Source: an uncultured Clostridia bacterium (GTDB taxonomy: Bacteria; Bacillota; Clostridia; UBA1381). Taken from it: a DNA stretch of 34,301 nt. The stretch covers positions 1 to 34,301 of the forward strand of contig CANRAG010000017.1 in assembly GCA_947628515.1 (NCBI GenBank). The letters run 5' to 3'. Positions 1-9,411 of this stretch are shown here, piece after piece. Positions within the stretch are counted from its first letter, which is position 1; each line of letters begins with the position of its first letter. Both the position numbers and the translations under genes were made by a program. The notes under the pieces were generated by a model that did not search any database, was not told the DNA's origin, and saw nothing but the letters and a program-made list of their open reading frames with translations.

Positions 1-153
1 GAAGGCGACGTTAAGATGGGCTCGCTGATGGCGGGCCAGAGCGCGGCCATGGTAAATAAGATAGAGCCGTGCGCGGATATTATAAAGAGCTACTTCACCG
101 AAGTTGAATTAGTTATTAGTAGCATAAAAAAGAATATGTTGGGAGAACAATAA
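1..153 (+). CDS. fabK: Enoyl-ACP reductase II FabK, C-terminal end (partial)
   Basis: Only the last 50 codons are present, running from the window edge to TAA. The residues GSLMAGQSAAMV followed by a charged helix match the C-terminal end of FabK, the FMN-dependent enoyl-ACP reductase that performs the last reduction of each fatty-acid elongation cycle in many Firmicutes. The TAA overlaps the fabD ATG by one base, so the two are translationally coupled. The position directly ahead of fabD and fabG supports the call. With so little sequence, a related nitronate monooxygenase-type flavoprotein cannot be strictly excluded, but the context makes FabK far more likely. Confidence 0.85.
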   Translation, partial: EGDVKMGSLMAGQSAAMVNKIEPCADIIKSYFTEVELVISSIKKNMLGEQ

Positions 154-1088
154 TGGGTAAAATTGCATTTTTATTTGCCGGACAGGGCAGTCAGGCGCCG
201 GGCATGGGCAGGGAGCTTGCGGAGAATTTCGAGTGCGCGGACGCCGTGTTTGACGAGGCGTCGGCGGCGCTGGGATTTGATATAAAGGATATGATATTTA
301 ACGGCACGCAGGAAACGCTGATGATTACCGAGAATACACAGCCCACAATAGTTACAATGAGCGTTGCGGCGCTTCGTGTTCTTGAAGAAAAGGGCATAAA
401 GCCGGACGTTGCGGCGGGACTTAGTCTGGGCGAATACACGGCTCATGTAGCGGCGGGTTCGATGAAGTTTGCCGACGCGGTAAAGCTTGTTAAAAAACGC
501 GGCAAGTACATGCAGGAGGAGGTTCCTGTGGGCGTGGGCGCAATGGCGGCCATACTCGGACTTGACGCGCAGCAGGTTCGCGAGGCCGCAAAAAGGGCGT
601 CTGAGGTAGGCGTATGCACGGGTGCGAACTTCAATTGTCCGGGACAGATCGTGGTATCGGGCGAGACTGCGGCGGTGGACAAGTGCTGCGAGATAGCGAA
701 AGAAATGGGCGCAAAGCGCGCCGTAAAGCTTGCTGTTTCCGCTCCGTTCCATTGCTCGCTGCTTACGGGCGCGGGCGAGAAGCTCGCGAAGGAAATGGAG
801 AATGTGCCGGTATACGATATGCAAATTCCGGTCGTCACAAACGTAACGGGCGACTATGTTAAGTCAAAGGACGATATAAAGCGGCTCCTAAAGGATCAGG
901 TCTCAAACTCGGTTCTCTGGGAGGACTCCATAAGGCGCATGATTGCCGACGGGGTGGACACATTTATAGAAATAGGCCCCGGCAAGGCGCTTAGCGGGTT
1001 TATGAAGAAGATAGACAAGACAGTGCGGTGCTTCAATGTCGAGGATATGGCTTCGCTTGACAGGACGCTTGAGGGACTTGCGCGGTAA
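153..1088 (+). CDS. fabD: Malonyl-CoA:ACP transacylase FabD
   Basis: This 311-aa cytosolic enzyme moves malonyl from CoA to acyl carrier protein, supplying the extender unit for fatty-acid synthesis. Seen in the sequence: the N-terminal GQGSQ loop (residues 11-15 area), the nucleophile motif GLSLGE with Ser91, and the catalytic His200 in SAPFH. The length is normal for FabD. The residue before the serine is Leu rather than the His of the textbook GHSLG, a variant common in this family. The start overlaps the fabK stop by one base, and GGGAG lies just upstream. fabG follows after 17 bases, consistent with a single fab operon. Confidence 0.96.
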   Translation: MGKIAFLFAGQGSQAPGMGRELAENFECADAVFDEASAALGFDIKDMIFNGTQETLMITENTQPTIVTMSVAALRVLEEKGIKPDVAAGLSLGEYTAHVAAGSMKFADAVKLVKKRGKYMQEEVPVGVGAMAAILGLDAQQVREAAKRASEVGVCTGANFNCPGQIVVSGETAAVDKCCEIAKEMGAKRAVKLAVSAPFHCSLLTGAGEKLAKEMENVPVYDMQIPVVTNVTGDYVKSKDDIKRLLKDQVSNSVLWEDSIRRMIADGVDTFIEIGPGKALSGFMKKIDKTVRCFNVEDMASLDRTLEGLAR

Positions 1089-1105
1089 GAAAGGAATAAT
1101 AGATT

Positions 1106-1846
1106 ATGCTAAAGGGTAAAACAGCGGTTATAACAGGCTCCGGCAGAGGTATAGGCAAGGCGGTGGCGGTAAAGCTCGCCTCGCTCGGAGCGAATATTGT
1201 AATAAACGATATTCCGTCCTCAACCTATGCCGATGAAACCTGTGAGGAAATCAAAGCCATGGGCGTCGAATGCATATGCATAAAGGGCGATGTTACAAAG
1301 CTTGACGATGTAAAGGCGATGGTTGACGGAGCGGTAAAGGAGTTCGGCGGCGTTGATATTTTCGTAAACAACGCGGGTGTTACAAGAGACGGCCTCATGC
1401 TCAGAATGAGCGAGGAGGACTGGGATTTTGTTATGAATATAAATCTTAAGGGCGCGTTTAACTGTATAAAGACGGTTGTTCGTCCGATGATGAAGAAAAA
1501 GAGCGGCTCAATCATAAATATGGCGTCGGTTGTCGGCGTTATGGGCAACGCCGGTCAGGCAAACTATTCGGCGTCAAAGGGCGGACTTATCGCTCTGACA
1601 AAGACGACGGCGAAGGAGTTTTCGTCAAGAGGAATACGCTGCAACGCGGTCGCGCCGGGATTTATAGAGTCGGCCATGACCGACAAGCTTCCGGACGATG
1701 TAAAGCGCAGGTACTACGATGCGATCCCGCTGGGACGCTTCGGCACGGTTGAGAACATCGCCGATACGGTAGCGTTTTTGGCGTCGGATATGTCATCCTA
1801 CATCACAGGTCAGGTTATTTGCGTTGACGGCGGACTTATTATGTAA
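1106..1846 (+). CDS. fabG: 3-oxoacyl-ACP reductase FabG
   Basis: A 246-aa short-chain dehydrogenase that reduces 3-oxoacyl-ACP with NADPH in fatty-acid elongation. Seen: the Rossmann glycine motif GSGRGIG at residues 11-17, NNAG at 88-91, and the catalytic tetrad Asn113, Ser141, Tyr154 and Lys158 (YSASK). The C-terminus ends in the usual GQVICVDGG segment. Length and motif spacing are standard. An AAAGGA ribosome binding site precedes the ATG. A near-perfect dyad starts at the last base of the stop codon. FabG belongs to a very large family, and it is the fab gene order that makes this specific assignment secure. Confidence 0.96.
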   Translation: MLKGKTAVITGSGRGIGKAVAVKLASLGANIVINDIPSSTYADETCEEIKAMGVECICIKGDVTKLDDVKAMVDGAVKEFGGVDIFVNNAGVTRDGLMLRMSEEDWDFVMNINLKGAFNCIKTVVRPMMKKKSGSIINMASVVGVMGNAGQANYSASKGGLIALTKTTAKEFSSRGIRCNAVAPGFIESAMTDKLPDDVKRRYYDAIPLGRFGTVENIADTVAFLASDMSSYITGQVICVDGGLIM

Positions 1847-1877
1847 TATATAATTTTCCTGCAGGAAGAATATATAT
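1846..1877 (+). other. 32-bp dyad between fabG and acpP
   Basis: The core TTCCTGCAGGAA (1856-1867) is a perfect palindrome. The arms extend on both sides with alternating TA to give a 32-bp dyad with one mismatch and one G.U pair, starting on the last base of the fabG stop codon. There is no following T-run, so it is not a standard terminator. It could be an mRNA stability or processing hairpin, or a protein operator. It does not match the FapR or FabT consensus I know. Confidence 0.6.
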
Positions 1878-1942
1878 ATATTTCCGGACGGCTCCGATCA
1901 AGGCGGTTCGGTATAACACTTTGGAAGGAGGTGCACGAAAAA

Positions 1943-2173
1943 ATGGAGGAGTTTGAGAGAGTAAAGGCAGTCATCGTTGATCAGCTTGGCGCTGATGAAA
2001 GTGCTGTTACACCGGAGGCGTCATTCGTTGATGATCTCGGCGCGGATTCACTTGATATAGTTGAGCTTATCATGGGTCTTGAGACAGAGTTCGATTTAGA
2101 GATACCGGACGAGGAGGCTGAGAAAATTCGCACAGTCGGCGATGCGGTTAATTATATTAAGGAAAACTCATAA
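1943..2173 (+). CDS. acpP: Acyl carrier protein
   Basis: A 76-aa acidic carrier protein that holds growing acyl chains on a 4'-phosphopantetheine arm. The attachment motif GADSLD is present with Ser36. The chosen ATG is 10 bases after a strong AAGGAGGT (1925-1932). A GTG four codons upstream sits inside that ribosome binding site and is therefore unlikely to be the start. Length and charge match AcpP. The gene is flanked by hairpins on both sides (1846-1877 and 2187-2212), unlike its tightly packed neighbours, which may allow separate control of its abundance. Confidence 0.96.
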   Translation: MEEFERVKAVIVDQLGADESAVTPEASFVDDLGADSLDIVELIMGLETEFDLEIPDEEAEKIRTVGDAVNYIKENS

Positions 2174-2186
2174 CAGAGCTATCCGC

Positions 2187-2212
2187 GGCACGGGTGCTCG
2201 CGCGCCCGTGCC
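2187..2212 (+). other. GC-rich hairpin after acpP
   Basis: GGCACGGG (2187-2194) pairs perfectly with CCCGTGCC (2205-2212) around a 10-base loop, 14 bases after the acpP stop. There is no T-run, so it would be an inefficient terminator at best. A 3' stabilising hairpin for the acpP segment is equally plausible. Confidence 0.6.
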
Positions 2213-2272
2213 CTGATTCGTAAATTATCGTAAATTCGATTTATATATAAAAATAAACTTAGGAGGCAGAAT

Positions 2273-3511
2273 ATGAAAAGAGTTGTAGTAACCGGAATAG
2301 GCGCGGTGACGCCGATCGGTAATGACGCAAAGACCTTCTGGCAGAATATTAAAGCGGGCGTAAACGGCGTGGATGTTGTAAAGAGCTTTGACGCGTCCTC
2401 GCTTAAAACCCGTATCGCGGGCGAGATCAAGGAGCTTGACATATCGCAGTATATCGATAAAAAGGAAGCTCGTAAAATGGATCGTTTTACGCAGCTTGCA
2501 ATTATTGCCGCAAGCGAGGCGGTGGAAAATTCGGGACTCGATATGGAGAAGGAGGACCCGTGGAGAGTGGGGTGTATAACCGGTTCGGGTATCGGCGGTA
2601 TTCTCACGTTTGAGGAGCAGCACAGGAATTTCATTGAGAAAGGTCCCGGCAGAGTCAGCCCGTTCTTTATCCCTATGATGATTGGGAATATGGCTCCGTG
2701 CCAAATTGCTATTAAGTTCAACGCGAAGGGCGTAAACGAGAACGTTGTAACCGCCTGCGCGTCAAGCACAAACGCGCTTGGCACAGCGTTTCGGCATATA
2801 CAGTACGGTGATAACGACGTTATCATTGCCGGCGGCTGCGAGGCGACTGTTGCGCCGACGGCTTTTGCCGGCTTCTGCAACATGAAAGCGATGTCTACAA
2901 GAAATGACGATCCGAAGCATGCGTCGCGTCCGTTTGACCTTAACCGTGACGGCTTTGTGCTTGCGGAGGGCGCGGCGTTCCTTATCTTAGAGGAGTTTGA
3001 ACACGCGAAGGCGAGAGGCGCGCATATTATCGCGGAGATGGTCGGCTACGGCGCGACCGATGACGCTTATCATATCACAAGCCCAATCCCCGGCGGAGAG
3101 GGCGGCGCGAAGGCTATGGAGCTTGCGATAAAGGACGCGGGCGCGGCGCCGGAGGACATAACATATATAAACGCTCACGGCACATCGACAAAGTACAACG
3201 ACTGGTTTGAAACCCAGGCGATAAAGAAGGTGTTCGGCGACGCGGCATACAAGGTGGCGGTCAGCTCTACAAAGTCAATGACCGGACATATGCTCGGCGC
3301 GGCGGGCGCGGTCGAGGCAGTCGTATGCGTAAAGGCGATTGAGGACGGGTATATTCCTGCCACAATCAACTATGAAACGCCCGATCCGGATTGCGATCTT
3401 GATATCGTTCCGAACGAGGGGCGCAATCAGGCGGTGGAATACGCCATGTCGAATTCGCTCGGCTTTGGCGGACACAATGCCACGGTTGTATTTAAGAGGT
3501 ATGCCGGCTGA
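2273..3511 (+). CDS. fabF: 3-oxoacyl-ACP synthase II FabF
   Basis: A 412-aa condensing enzyme (KAS II) that elongates acyl-ACP with malonyl-ACP. Seen: the active-site cysteine Cys162 in TACASS, and the two catalytic histidines His301 (NAHGTST) and His338 ([11 protein letters not shown]), the Cys-His-His triad of the KAS I/II class. The C-terminal [10 protein letters not shown] segment is also typical. Length is standard. AGGAGG lies 9 bases before the ATG. It is the last fab gene here and is followed by a terminator-like hairpin before rnc. No fabZ or acetyl-CoA carboxylase genes are visible in the window. Confidence 0.97.
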   Translation: MKRVVVTGIGAVTPIGNDAKTFWQNIKAGVNGVDVVKSFDASSLKTRIAGEIKELDISQYIDKKEARKMDRFTQLAIIAASEAVENSGLDMEKEDPWRVGCITGSGIGGILTFEEQHRNFIEKGPGRVSPFFIPMMIGNMAPCQIAIKFNAKGVNENVVTACASSTNALGTAFRHIQYGDNDVIIAGGCEATVAPTAFAGFCNMKAMSTRNDDPKHASRPFDLNRDGFVLAEGAAFLILEEFEHAKARGAHIIAEMVGYGATDDAYHITSPIPGGEGGAKAMELAIKDAGAAPEDITYINAHGTSTKYNDWFETQAIKKVFGDAAYKVAVSSTKSMTGHMLGAAGAVEAVVCVKAIEDGYIPATINYETPDPDCDLDIVPNEGRNQAVEYAMSNSLGFGGHNATVVFKRYAG

Positions 3512-3528
3512 TTTTAAATTAGAGAGGC

Positions 3529-3555
3529 ATAAAGGGGCTGTGACGGCCCCTTTAT
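3529..3555 (+). terminator. Hairpin terminator after fabF
   Basis: ATAAAGGGGC (3529-3538) pairs perfectly with GCCCCTTTAT (3546-3555), loop of 7. Only a broken T-tract follows (TTTATTT), so termination is probably partial and rnc may be reached by read-through. Confidence 0.65.
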
Positions 3556-3580
3556 TTGGATATACAGGAGTAATGGAAAA

Positions 3581-4258
3581 ATGACAGAGGCAGAGAAGAA
3601 TATAGGGTATGAATTCAGCGATAAGGCGCTTTTAAACACAGCGCTTACGCACAGCTCCTACGCCAACGAACACCGTATGCAGAATAACGAGCGCCTTGAA
3701 TTTCTGGGCGACTCGGTATTGAGCGTAATTATAAGCGACTATATTTTCAAGCATATGCGAAATGTTAACGAGGGCGATTTATCAAGGCTCCGCGCGACGC
3801 TTGTGTGCGAGGGCTCGCTTGCCCAGGTCGCGAAGAAGATAAATCTCAGCGAATTGATTTTCCTTGGCAGGGGCGAGGATAAGACCGGCGGCAGAAAACG
3901 TCCGTCTGTGATTTCCGACGCGTTCGAGGCGGTATTGGGAGCCATATATCTTGACGCGGGTCTTGAAGCGGCGCGGGAGTGGCTTTTAAACCTTATGGCG
4001 GACAGAATAGAGCTTGCGCTTGCGGGTGGACTTTACAGTGATTACAAGACCGTATTGCAGGAATGGGTGCAGCGTGACGGCAGGAGCGCCGTTACGTATT
4101 CGACGATAAAGGAGTCCGGCGCGGAGCATGCGCGGCGTTTTACCGTGCAGGTTGAGATTAACGGCGAACCGCAGGCTGCGGCGTCGGGGCACAGCAAGAA
4201 GGACGCCGAGCAGAAGGCGGCAAAGATACTGCTGGAGCGGCTTAAAAAGAATAACTGA
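3581..4258 (+). CDS. rnc: Ribonuclease III
   Basis: A 225-aa double-strand-specific endoribonuclease that processes rRNA precursors and structured or antisense-paired RNAs. Seen: the signature NERLEFLGDSVL at 36-47 with acidic residues Glu37, Glu40 and Asp44, a further Glu64, and the metal-binding pair Asp113/Glu116 in ISDAFEAVLGA. A C-terminal dsRNA-binding domain (about 153-222) contains GHSKKDAEQKAA. The stop overlaps the next gene's ATG (TGATG). The linkage rnc to smc is conserved in Firmicutes and supports the call. Confidence 0.97.
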   Translation: MTEAEKNIGYEFSDKALLNTALTHSSYANEHRMQNNERLEFLGDSVLSVIISDYIFKHMRNVNEGDLSRLRATLVCEGSLAQVAKKINLSELIFLGRGEDKTGGRKRPSVISDAFEAVLGAIYLDAGLEAAREWLLNLMADRIELALAGGLYSDYKTVLQEWVQRDGRSAVTYSTIKESGAEHARRFTVQVEINGEPQAAASGHSKKDAEQKAAKILLERLKKNN

Positions 4259-5265
4259 TGAGAAAGTACAACATACCGATATTCGTGCCGCATAAGGGCT
4301 GTCCGTTCGACTGCGTATTCTGTAACCAGAAACGAATTACGGGACATATAAAGAGCGTTACTCCCGACGAGGTTACAGACACCATAGAGACGTATTTAAA
4401 AACCATACGCAGCGGCAGCGTTGAGGCGGCGTTTTTCGGCGGAAGCTTTACCGGTATCCCAATTGAGGAGCAGTCGGCGCTTATGGCGCGTGTGCAGCCG
4501 TATATAGAGGCGGGAAGAATAGACGGGATACGTCTTTCCACACGTCCCGACTATATTGACCGAAGCATACTTGATAATCTGAAAAAATACAATGTAACAA
4601 CAATAGAGCTTGGCGTGCAGTCGCTCGTGCCGCAGGTGCTTGCGGCGGCAAATAGAGGTCACAGTCCGGAGCAGGTCGAAGCGGCTGTTTCCATGATACG
4701 CGAATACGGCTTCTCGCTCGGCTTGCAGATGATGACGGGACTGCCCGAAGACACGCCGGAGCGCTCTATATATACCGCAGAGCGGATAATAGCGTTAGGG
4801 CCGGACTGCGTAAGGATATATCCGACGCTTACAATAAAGGATACGGCGCTTGAGGTATTATATAACAGGGGCGAATACGTGCCGCAGACGCTTAGCGAGG
4901 CGGTGGAGCTGTCAAAGCGTCTGCTTTTAATGTTTGAGGCGGCGGGGATAGACGTTATACGTATCGGCTTGCAGCCAACGGACGAGATCAACGAGGGCGC
5001 GTCCGTGGTGGCGGGACCGTTTCACGCGTCATTCGGCGAGCTGGTGGAGAGCGCTGTATACTATGATATAGCGGCGGGCGGACTTAGCGGCATGACGGGG
5101 CGCGTCGAGCTATACGTAAACCCGCGCGAAATATCGAAGCTGTGCGGCAACCGGCGCGCGAACATAATAAAGCTTGAAAAGGAATTTAATATAAACGTGA
5201 AGGTTAAAGGCGATAATAGCTTAAAGAAAAGAGAGGTGAGATGCGTTGCTGTTAAAACGACTTGA
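4258..5265 (+). CDS. Radical SAM protein, Elp3-like core
   Basis: A 335-aa radical S-adenosylmethionine protein. The [4Fe-4S] cluster motif is Cys15-x3-Cys19-x2-Cys22 in HKGCPFDCVFC, followed by AFFGGSFTG and LGVQSL segments typical of the Elp3/MiaB/oxygen-independent-coproporphyrinogen-oxidase-like TIM-barrel group. It lacks the C-terminal acetyltransferase domain of true Elp3, so tRNA wobble modification cannot be assumed. Genes of this kind commonly sit between rnc and smc in Clostridia, but I know of no firm function. Start: the ATG overlaps the rnc stop by one base. Its 3' end overlaps smc by 20 bases. Confidence 0.85.
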   Translation: MRKYNIPIFVPHKGCPFDCVFCNQKRITGHIKSVTPDEVTDTIETYLKTIRSGSVEAAFFGGSFTGIPIEEQSALMARVQPYIEAGRIDGIRLSTRPDYIDRSILDNLKKYNVTTIELGVQSLVPQVLAAANRGHSPEQVEAAVSMIREYGFSLGLQMMTGLPEDTPERSIYTAERIIALGPDCVRIYPTLTIKDTALEVLYNRGEYVPQTLSEAVELSKRLLLMFEAAGIDVIRIGLQPTDEINEGASVVAGPFHASFGELVESAVYYDIAAGGLSGMTGRVELYVNPREISKLCGNRRANIIKLEKEFNINVKVKGDNSLKKREVRCVAVKTT

Positions 5266-8200
5266 ATTGCAGGGGTTTAAGTCCTTTGCGGACAAGACCG
5301 TGCTTGACTTTACCGACGGCACTACGGCGGTTGTCGGCCCCAACGGATCGGGCAAGAGCAATGTATCGGACGCGATACGCTGGGTAATAGGCGAAACGAG
5401 CGCGAAGTCGCTGAGAGGTTCAAGTATGCAGGATGTAATCTTCACCGGAACAGAGACGAGAAAGGGTCTTAACTATGCGGAGGTAAGCCTTATTCTCGAT
5501 AACAGCGGACACGAGTTCAATGTTGATTTTGACGAGGTCAAAGTCACAAGACGGCTTTTCAGAAGCGGAGAGAGCGTGTATAAGATAAATGACGCGTCAT
5601 GCAGGCTAAAGGATGTGCATGAGTTGTTTATGGATACCGGTCTCGGACGCGACGGCTACTCAATCATAGGTCAGGGCAATGTTTCACAGATACTCTCGAC
5701 AAAGGCTGAGGACAGACGCAGCCTGTTCGAGGAGGCGGCAGGGGTTTCAAAATATAAATATAAAAAAGACGAGGCTGTAAGAAAGCTTGCGAAGGTAGAC
5801 GAGAACCTTGTGCGAATAGCGGATATTCTGTCAGAGCTTGAAGGTCAGATAGGGCCGCTTGAAAGGCAGTCGGAGAAGGCGCGGAAGTATCTCGGTATAT
5901 ACGGAGATATGAAGCAGCTCGATATTAATCTGAGCGTAATCGCTCTTGAGAGGAACGCGGAGGAAACGGCGGAGGCGGACAGGCAGTATAAATCCGTTGA
6001 GGCCGAGCTTTTTGACGTGCGCTCGAAGGAGACGGAAAACGAGCGCCGCATGGAAAGTCTGCACGAGGAGAACAAGCGTTCAGACGAGGAAAAGACGGCG
6101 GTAAACGCGAGCCTTATGGAGAATGAAACGCGTATTTCCGCCGCGACCAACGATATAAATATCTTTAAAAACAACATAAAGAACAATGCGGAGAATATAA
6201 ACCGTCTCGAAGCCGAAATTGCGGATATAAACCGCAAGAACGACGAGCGAACGAAGCTTATAAGGGAAACGGAAGCGGGTATAGAGGCGAAAAATACCAC
6301 GGCGGATGAAATCACATCCGAGCTTTCGGGTGCAAGGTCGGCGGCGGCCGAATATGAAAGCAGCCTTAACGGAATAGACGAGTATATAGGAAAGCTGCGC
6401 GGCGAGTTTTTCACGCGTCAAAACGAAATCGCGCAGGAGCAGGAGCGGGCGAACGGTATAGAAGCATTAAGAAGCAGCTACATAGAGCGGCGGGACACTG
6501 TGTATACCGAAATGAGCAGCTTCAGAGAGGGCGTTGAGAATACAAAGCGTCAGATTGCAAACGCGGATGAGGGCATAGCAAAGCAAAGAGCAAGTCTCGA
6601 AAATCTTTTGGGGACAGTAAACGAACTGACGGCGGCAAAGGAGAAATCCGAGGCGCGGTTAAGCGAGATAAACGAAAGCATTTCGGGAATGCAGGTCGAA
6701 TACAATACAAAATCCTCAAAAAAGAGAATGTTACAGGGACTTGAAAACGATTACGCGGGCTACGCACGCAGCGTAAAATCCGTGCTTACGGCGCCGGAGT
6801 TAAAGCGGCTTGCGATCTATGGCACAATATCGGGACTTGTGGATGTTGATAAGAAGTACATCACCGCGATAGAAACCGCGCTCGGCGGAGCTTTGCAGAA
6901 TATTATTGTCGAAAGCGAGGACGACGCTAAGCAGGCCATAGCATATCTGCGGAAAACGGGCGGAGGACGGGCGACTTTCTTGCCTGTTACGTCGGTTAAG
7001 GGCAGAAGTCTTGACAATGCGCGTCAGCTTGCAAAGTCCGAGGGATTTATAGGAATAGCTTCCGGGCTTATAAAGCATGAGCGTAAATATGACGGCATTT
7101 TCGCTTCGCTTTTGGGCAGAGTGGTAGTTGTGGATAATATAGATAACGCAATCGCCATGAGCCGGGAGAACGGATACCGTTTCAAGGTTGTAACTCTTGC
7201 GGGCGATGTGTTAAACGCGGGCGGCTCCATATCCGGCGGCTCGGTAAACAGGCACAGCGGCTTCCTTTCAAGGGCGGCGGAGATAAAAACGCTCACTGTC
7301 GATATTGCCGCACTGATGAGGGACATAAAACAGCAAAGCGATGAAAGGGACACATTGATTTCGGACATATCGCTTATAGACGGTCAGCTTGATTCGTTCC
7401 TGCCGCTTGTGCGCGAGTACGAGGACGAGGTTATACGGCTTGAGAACACGAAGAAGGTACTTGCGGCTTCGCTTGAAAAAAGCGACAGCGCAAGCTTTAC
7501 GGCGGAGCTTGAACAGCTCGATGGTCAGATTAAGGAAACGGCCGACGAGGCCGCGCGGCTTATAGCGCATGTATCCTCAATGAACACTAAGAATGAAAAG
7601 CTTGAGGAAAAAATAGCGGAGCTTACGGAAAACCGAAACGAGCTTATGGAAAAACGCAGCGAGGCGAACGAAACAGCCGATGAGATTTCATCGCGGCTCG
7701 CCGAGATAAATAAGGATATAGCCGTTGCGCGCCAGACAATCGCCTCGGCATACGGCGAGATTAACCGGTCAAAGGACGAGCTTATGAAAAGGCGCGAAGG
7801 AATTGAAGATTACAAAAGGTCGAGCGCGGAATTTTCGGAGCGTATTGACGGGAAGAAAGCTCTTGTACTCGACGCGTCGAAGCTGTCGGATACAATACGC
7901 GAAAAGCTGCGCACAATAGACGAGCGCAAGGCGGATATCGCCGATAGAATAAAGCGTTCGAGCGGCGATAATAAGGATATAATGAACCGCATTGTAGAGC
8001 TTGAAAAGGAACTTTCGCGCGTGGACAACAGGCGCGTAAAGCTTGAAACCGAATACGACGGGATTATTAACCGTCTGTGGGACGACTATGAGCTTGGCTA
8101 CAGCGACGCGGCGGAGCTTAAAACAGAGGTGGAGGACGTCAGGGCGGCGTCGGAGAGGCTTGCGGATTTAAAAAAGAAAATCAAGGCGCTCGGCTCGGTA

Positions 8201-8800
8201 AATATGGACGCTATAGAGGAGTATCGCGCGGTTAAGGAGCGGTACGAATTTATGACCGCGCAGCGGTCGGATCTTGAAAAATCTAAAGTAAACCTTAATC
8301 AGATTATAAACTCCATGGAGGATTTGATGAAGGAACATTTCGGCGATCGGTTCGGCGAGATAAACAAGGCGTTTTCGGATGTGTTTAAAGAGCTGTTCGG
8401 CGGCGGACACGCGAGACTGTACCTGTCAGACCCGGATGATGTGCTGGCGTCGGGCATTGAAATAGAGGTACAGCTGCCGGGAAAGGGTATGCAAAATCTA
8501 AATCTTTATTCGGGCGGCGAAAAGTCGTTTATAGCCATTGCGCTTCTGTTTGCGATACTTCGTGTAAAGCCTACTCCGTTCTGTATCTTAGACGAGATTG
8601 ACGCGGCGTTAGACGACGTAAACGTATCACGGTTTGCGACATATTTAAGAAACTATATCGACCGCACGCAGTTCATTGTTATCACGCACCGGCGCGGCAC
8701 AATGGAGGCGGCGTCAATCCTTTACGGAGTGACAATGCAGGAGAGCGGCGTTTCAAAGCTGCTGTCGCTTAAGATAGATGATGTGGATGAGTCATATTGA
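5246..8800 (+). CDS. smc: Chromosome segregation ATPase SMC
   Basis: A 1184-aa structural-maintenance-of-chromosomes protein that, with ScpA/ScpB, compacts and resolves the nucleoid. Order of domains: N-terminal ATPase head with Walker A GPNGSGKSN at 31-39; coiled coil of about 170-500; hinge of about 520-680 with a glycine-rich GGSISGGSVN; second coiled coil; C-terminal head with the ABC signature LYSGGEKS near 1090 and Walker B FCILDEIDAALDD near 1112-1124. Start: the TTG at 5246 sits 6 bases after GAGGTGAG and gives MLLKRLELQGFKSFADK, the conserved SMC N-terminus. It overlaps the upstream gene by 20 bases. The signature has YSGGEKS rather than the more usual LSGGE(K/R), a small variation. 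Confidence 0.97.
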   Translation: MLLKRLELQGFKSFADKTVLDFTDGTTAVVGPNGSGKSNVSDAIRWVIGETSAKSLRGSSMQDVIFTGTETRKGLNYAEVSLILDNSGHEFNVDFDEVKVTRRLFRSGESVYKINDASCRLKDVHELFMDTGLGRDGYSIIGQGNVSQILSTKAEDRRSLFEEAAGVSKYKYKKDEAVRKLAKVDENLVRIADILSELEGQIGPLERQSEKARKYLGIYGDMKQLDINLSVIALERNAEETAEADRQYKSVEAELFDVRSKETENERRMESLHEENKRSDEEKTAVNASLMENETRISAATNDINIFKNNIKNNAENINRLEAEIADINRKNDERTKLIRETEAGIEAKNTTADEITSELSGARSAAAEYESSLNGIDEYIGKLRGEFFTRQNEIAQEQERANGIEALRSSYIERRDTVYTEMSSFREGVENTKRQIANADEGIAKQRASLENLLGTVNELTAAKEKSEARLSEINESISGMQVEYNTKSSKKRMLQGLENDYAGYARSVKSVLTAPELKRLAIYGTISGLVDVDKKYITAIETALGGALQNIIVESEDDAKQAIAYLRKTGGGRATFLPVTSVKGRSLDNARQLAKSEGFIGIASGLIKHERKYDGIFASLLGRVVVVDNIDNAIAMSRENGYRFKVVTLAGDVLNAGGSISGGSVNRHSGFLSRAAEIKTLTVDIAALMRDIKQQSDERDTLISDISLIDGQLDSFLPLVREYEDEVIRLENTKKVLAASLEKSDSASFTAELEQLDGQIKETADEAARLIAHVSSMNTKNEKLEEKIAELTENRNELMEKRSEANETADEISSRLAEINKDIAVARQTIASAYGEINRSKDELMKRREGIEDYKRSSAEFSERIDGKKALVLDASKLSDTIREKLRTIDERKADIADRIKRSSGDNKDIMNRIVELEKELSRVDNRRVKLETEYDGIINRLWDDYELGYSDAAELKTEVEDVRAASERLADLKKKIKALGSVNMDAIEEYRAVKERYEFMTAQRSDLEKSKVNLNQIINSMEDLMKEHFGDRFGEINKAFSDVFKELFGGGHARLYLSDPDDVLASGIEIEVQLPGKGMQNLNLYSGGEKSFIAIALLFAILRVKPTPFCILDEIDAALDDVNVSRFATYLRNYIDRTQFIVITHRRGTMEAASILYGVTMQESGVSKLLSLKIDDVDESY

Positions 8801-8898
8801 TAAAAATGGCTCATGTTTAAACATAAATGACTTCTTTTGATAAACAATAAAAAGACCTCGGAGAGGCGTCGTGAGATAAAACGATAGGATATGTTTTT

Positions 8899-8939
8899 AC
8901 GGCACGAGGCGGCATTAAGTCGCCTCGTGCCGTTTTTTT
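8899..8939 (+). terminator. Intrinsic terminator after smc
   Basis: A perfect 13-bp stem (8899-8911 with 8921-8933, ACGGCACGAGGCG and its complement), a 9-base loop and seven Ts. It closes the fab-rnc-smc transcription block. In the minus direction there is no T-run, so it is one-way. Confidence 0.95.
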
Positions 8940-9030
8940 ATTCGGCACTGTCAGTGCGAATTATACTGTAAAGGATGAATAAAATAATCAAACAAATTTA
9001 CTTAATACACAGCGTTTTTCCGCACAATCA

Positions 9031-9384
9031 TTACGCCATAACCGCGTCATTCGCTGTATATTCCCCAAGCGAGCCGGATTTTACCTGAACGCAAAGGTAT
9101 TTAATCGGGGAATCCTCAGCCGCGAAAAGCTGTCTTTTCGCTTCCGGCGATACGCGAAGAAAATCATTGGCCTCAAGGACGACCTTTTCTCCGTCAATTT
9201 CCATGCAGCCCTTGCCTTCGAGAATTATATAAATTTCCTCGTTCTGCTTATGCGCATGAACAAACGGCACACCCGCGCCCGCAGGCATAAAATTTACACT
9301 TACCTCCGCGCCGGTAAGGCCGAGCGTGTCGTGCAGTTCCACTCTGTCTGTACCATTTACGTTTACCTTGCTATAGTTTTTCAT
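9031..9384 (-). CDS. Small cupin-fold protein
   Basis: A 117-aa single-domain cupin. The first metal-binding motif is clear: HAHKQNEEIYIILEGKG (His-x-His-x4-Glu then Gly). The second motif lacks the usual histidine (PEAKRQ in its place), so metal binding may be incomplete. Substrate and reaction are unknown; such proteins can be isomerases, dioxygenases or sensors. Start: the ATG is 6 bases after GGAGGTC. A reading frame open further upstream would run through the promoter and operator and is rejected. It is transcribed from its own promoter, which shares an operator with the Rrf2 regulator gene just upstream on the same strand, so the two form a small regulon. Confidence 0.85.
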   Translation of the reverse strand: MKNYSKVNVNGTDRVELHDTLGLTGAEVSVNFMPAGAGVPFVHAHKQNEEIYIILEGKGCMEIDGEKVVLEANDFLRVSPEAKRQLFAAEDSPIKYLCVQVKSGSLGEYTANDAVMA

Positions 9385-9411
9385 AATAAAGACCTCCGAA
9401 AATAATATATA

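Noticed and set aside
171..824. Long minus-strand open frame opposite fabD
   Set aside because: No ribosome binding site, Arg/His/Leu-rich composition typical of the antisense frame of a GC-rich gene, and fully covered by an unmistakable fabD.
5845..6414. Serine/phenylalanine-rich minus-strand frame inside smc
   Set aside because: Antisense shadow of the coiled-coil coding region; no start signals.
8813..8824. Palindrome ATGTTTAAACAT after smc
   Set aside because: A lone 12-bp AT-rich palindrome next to a stronger terminator; such matches are expected by chance.
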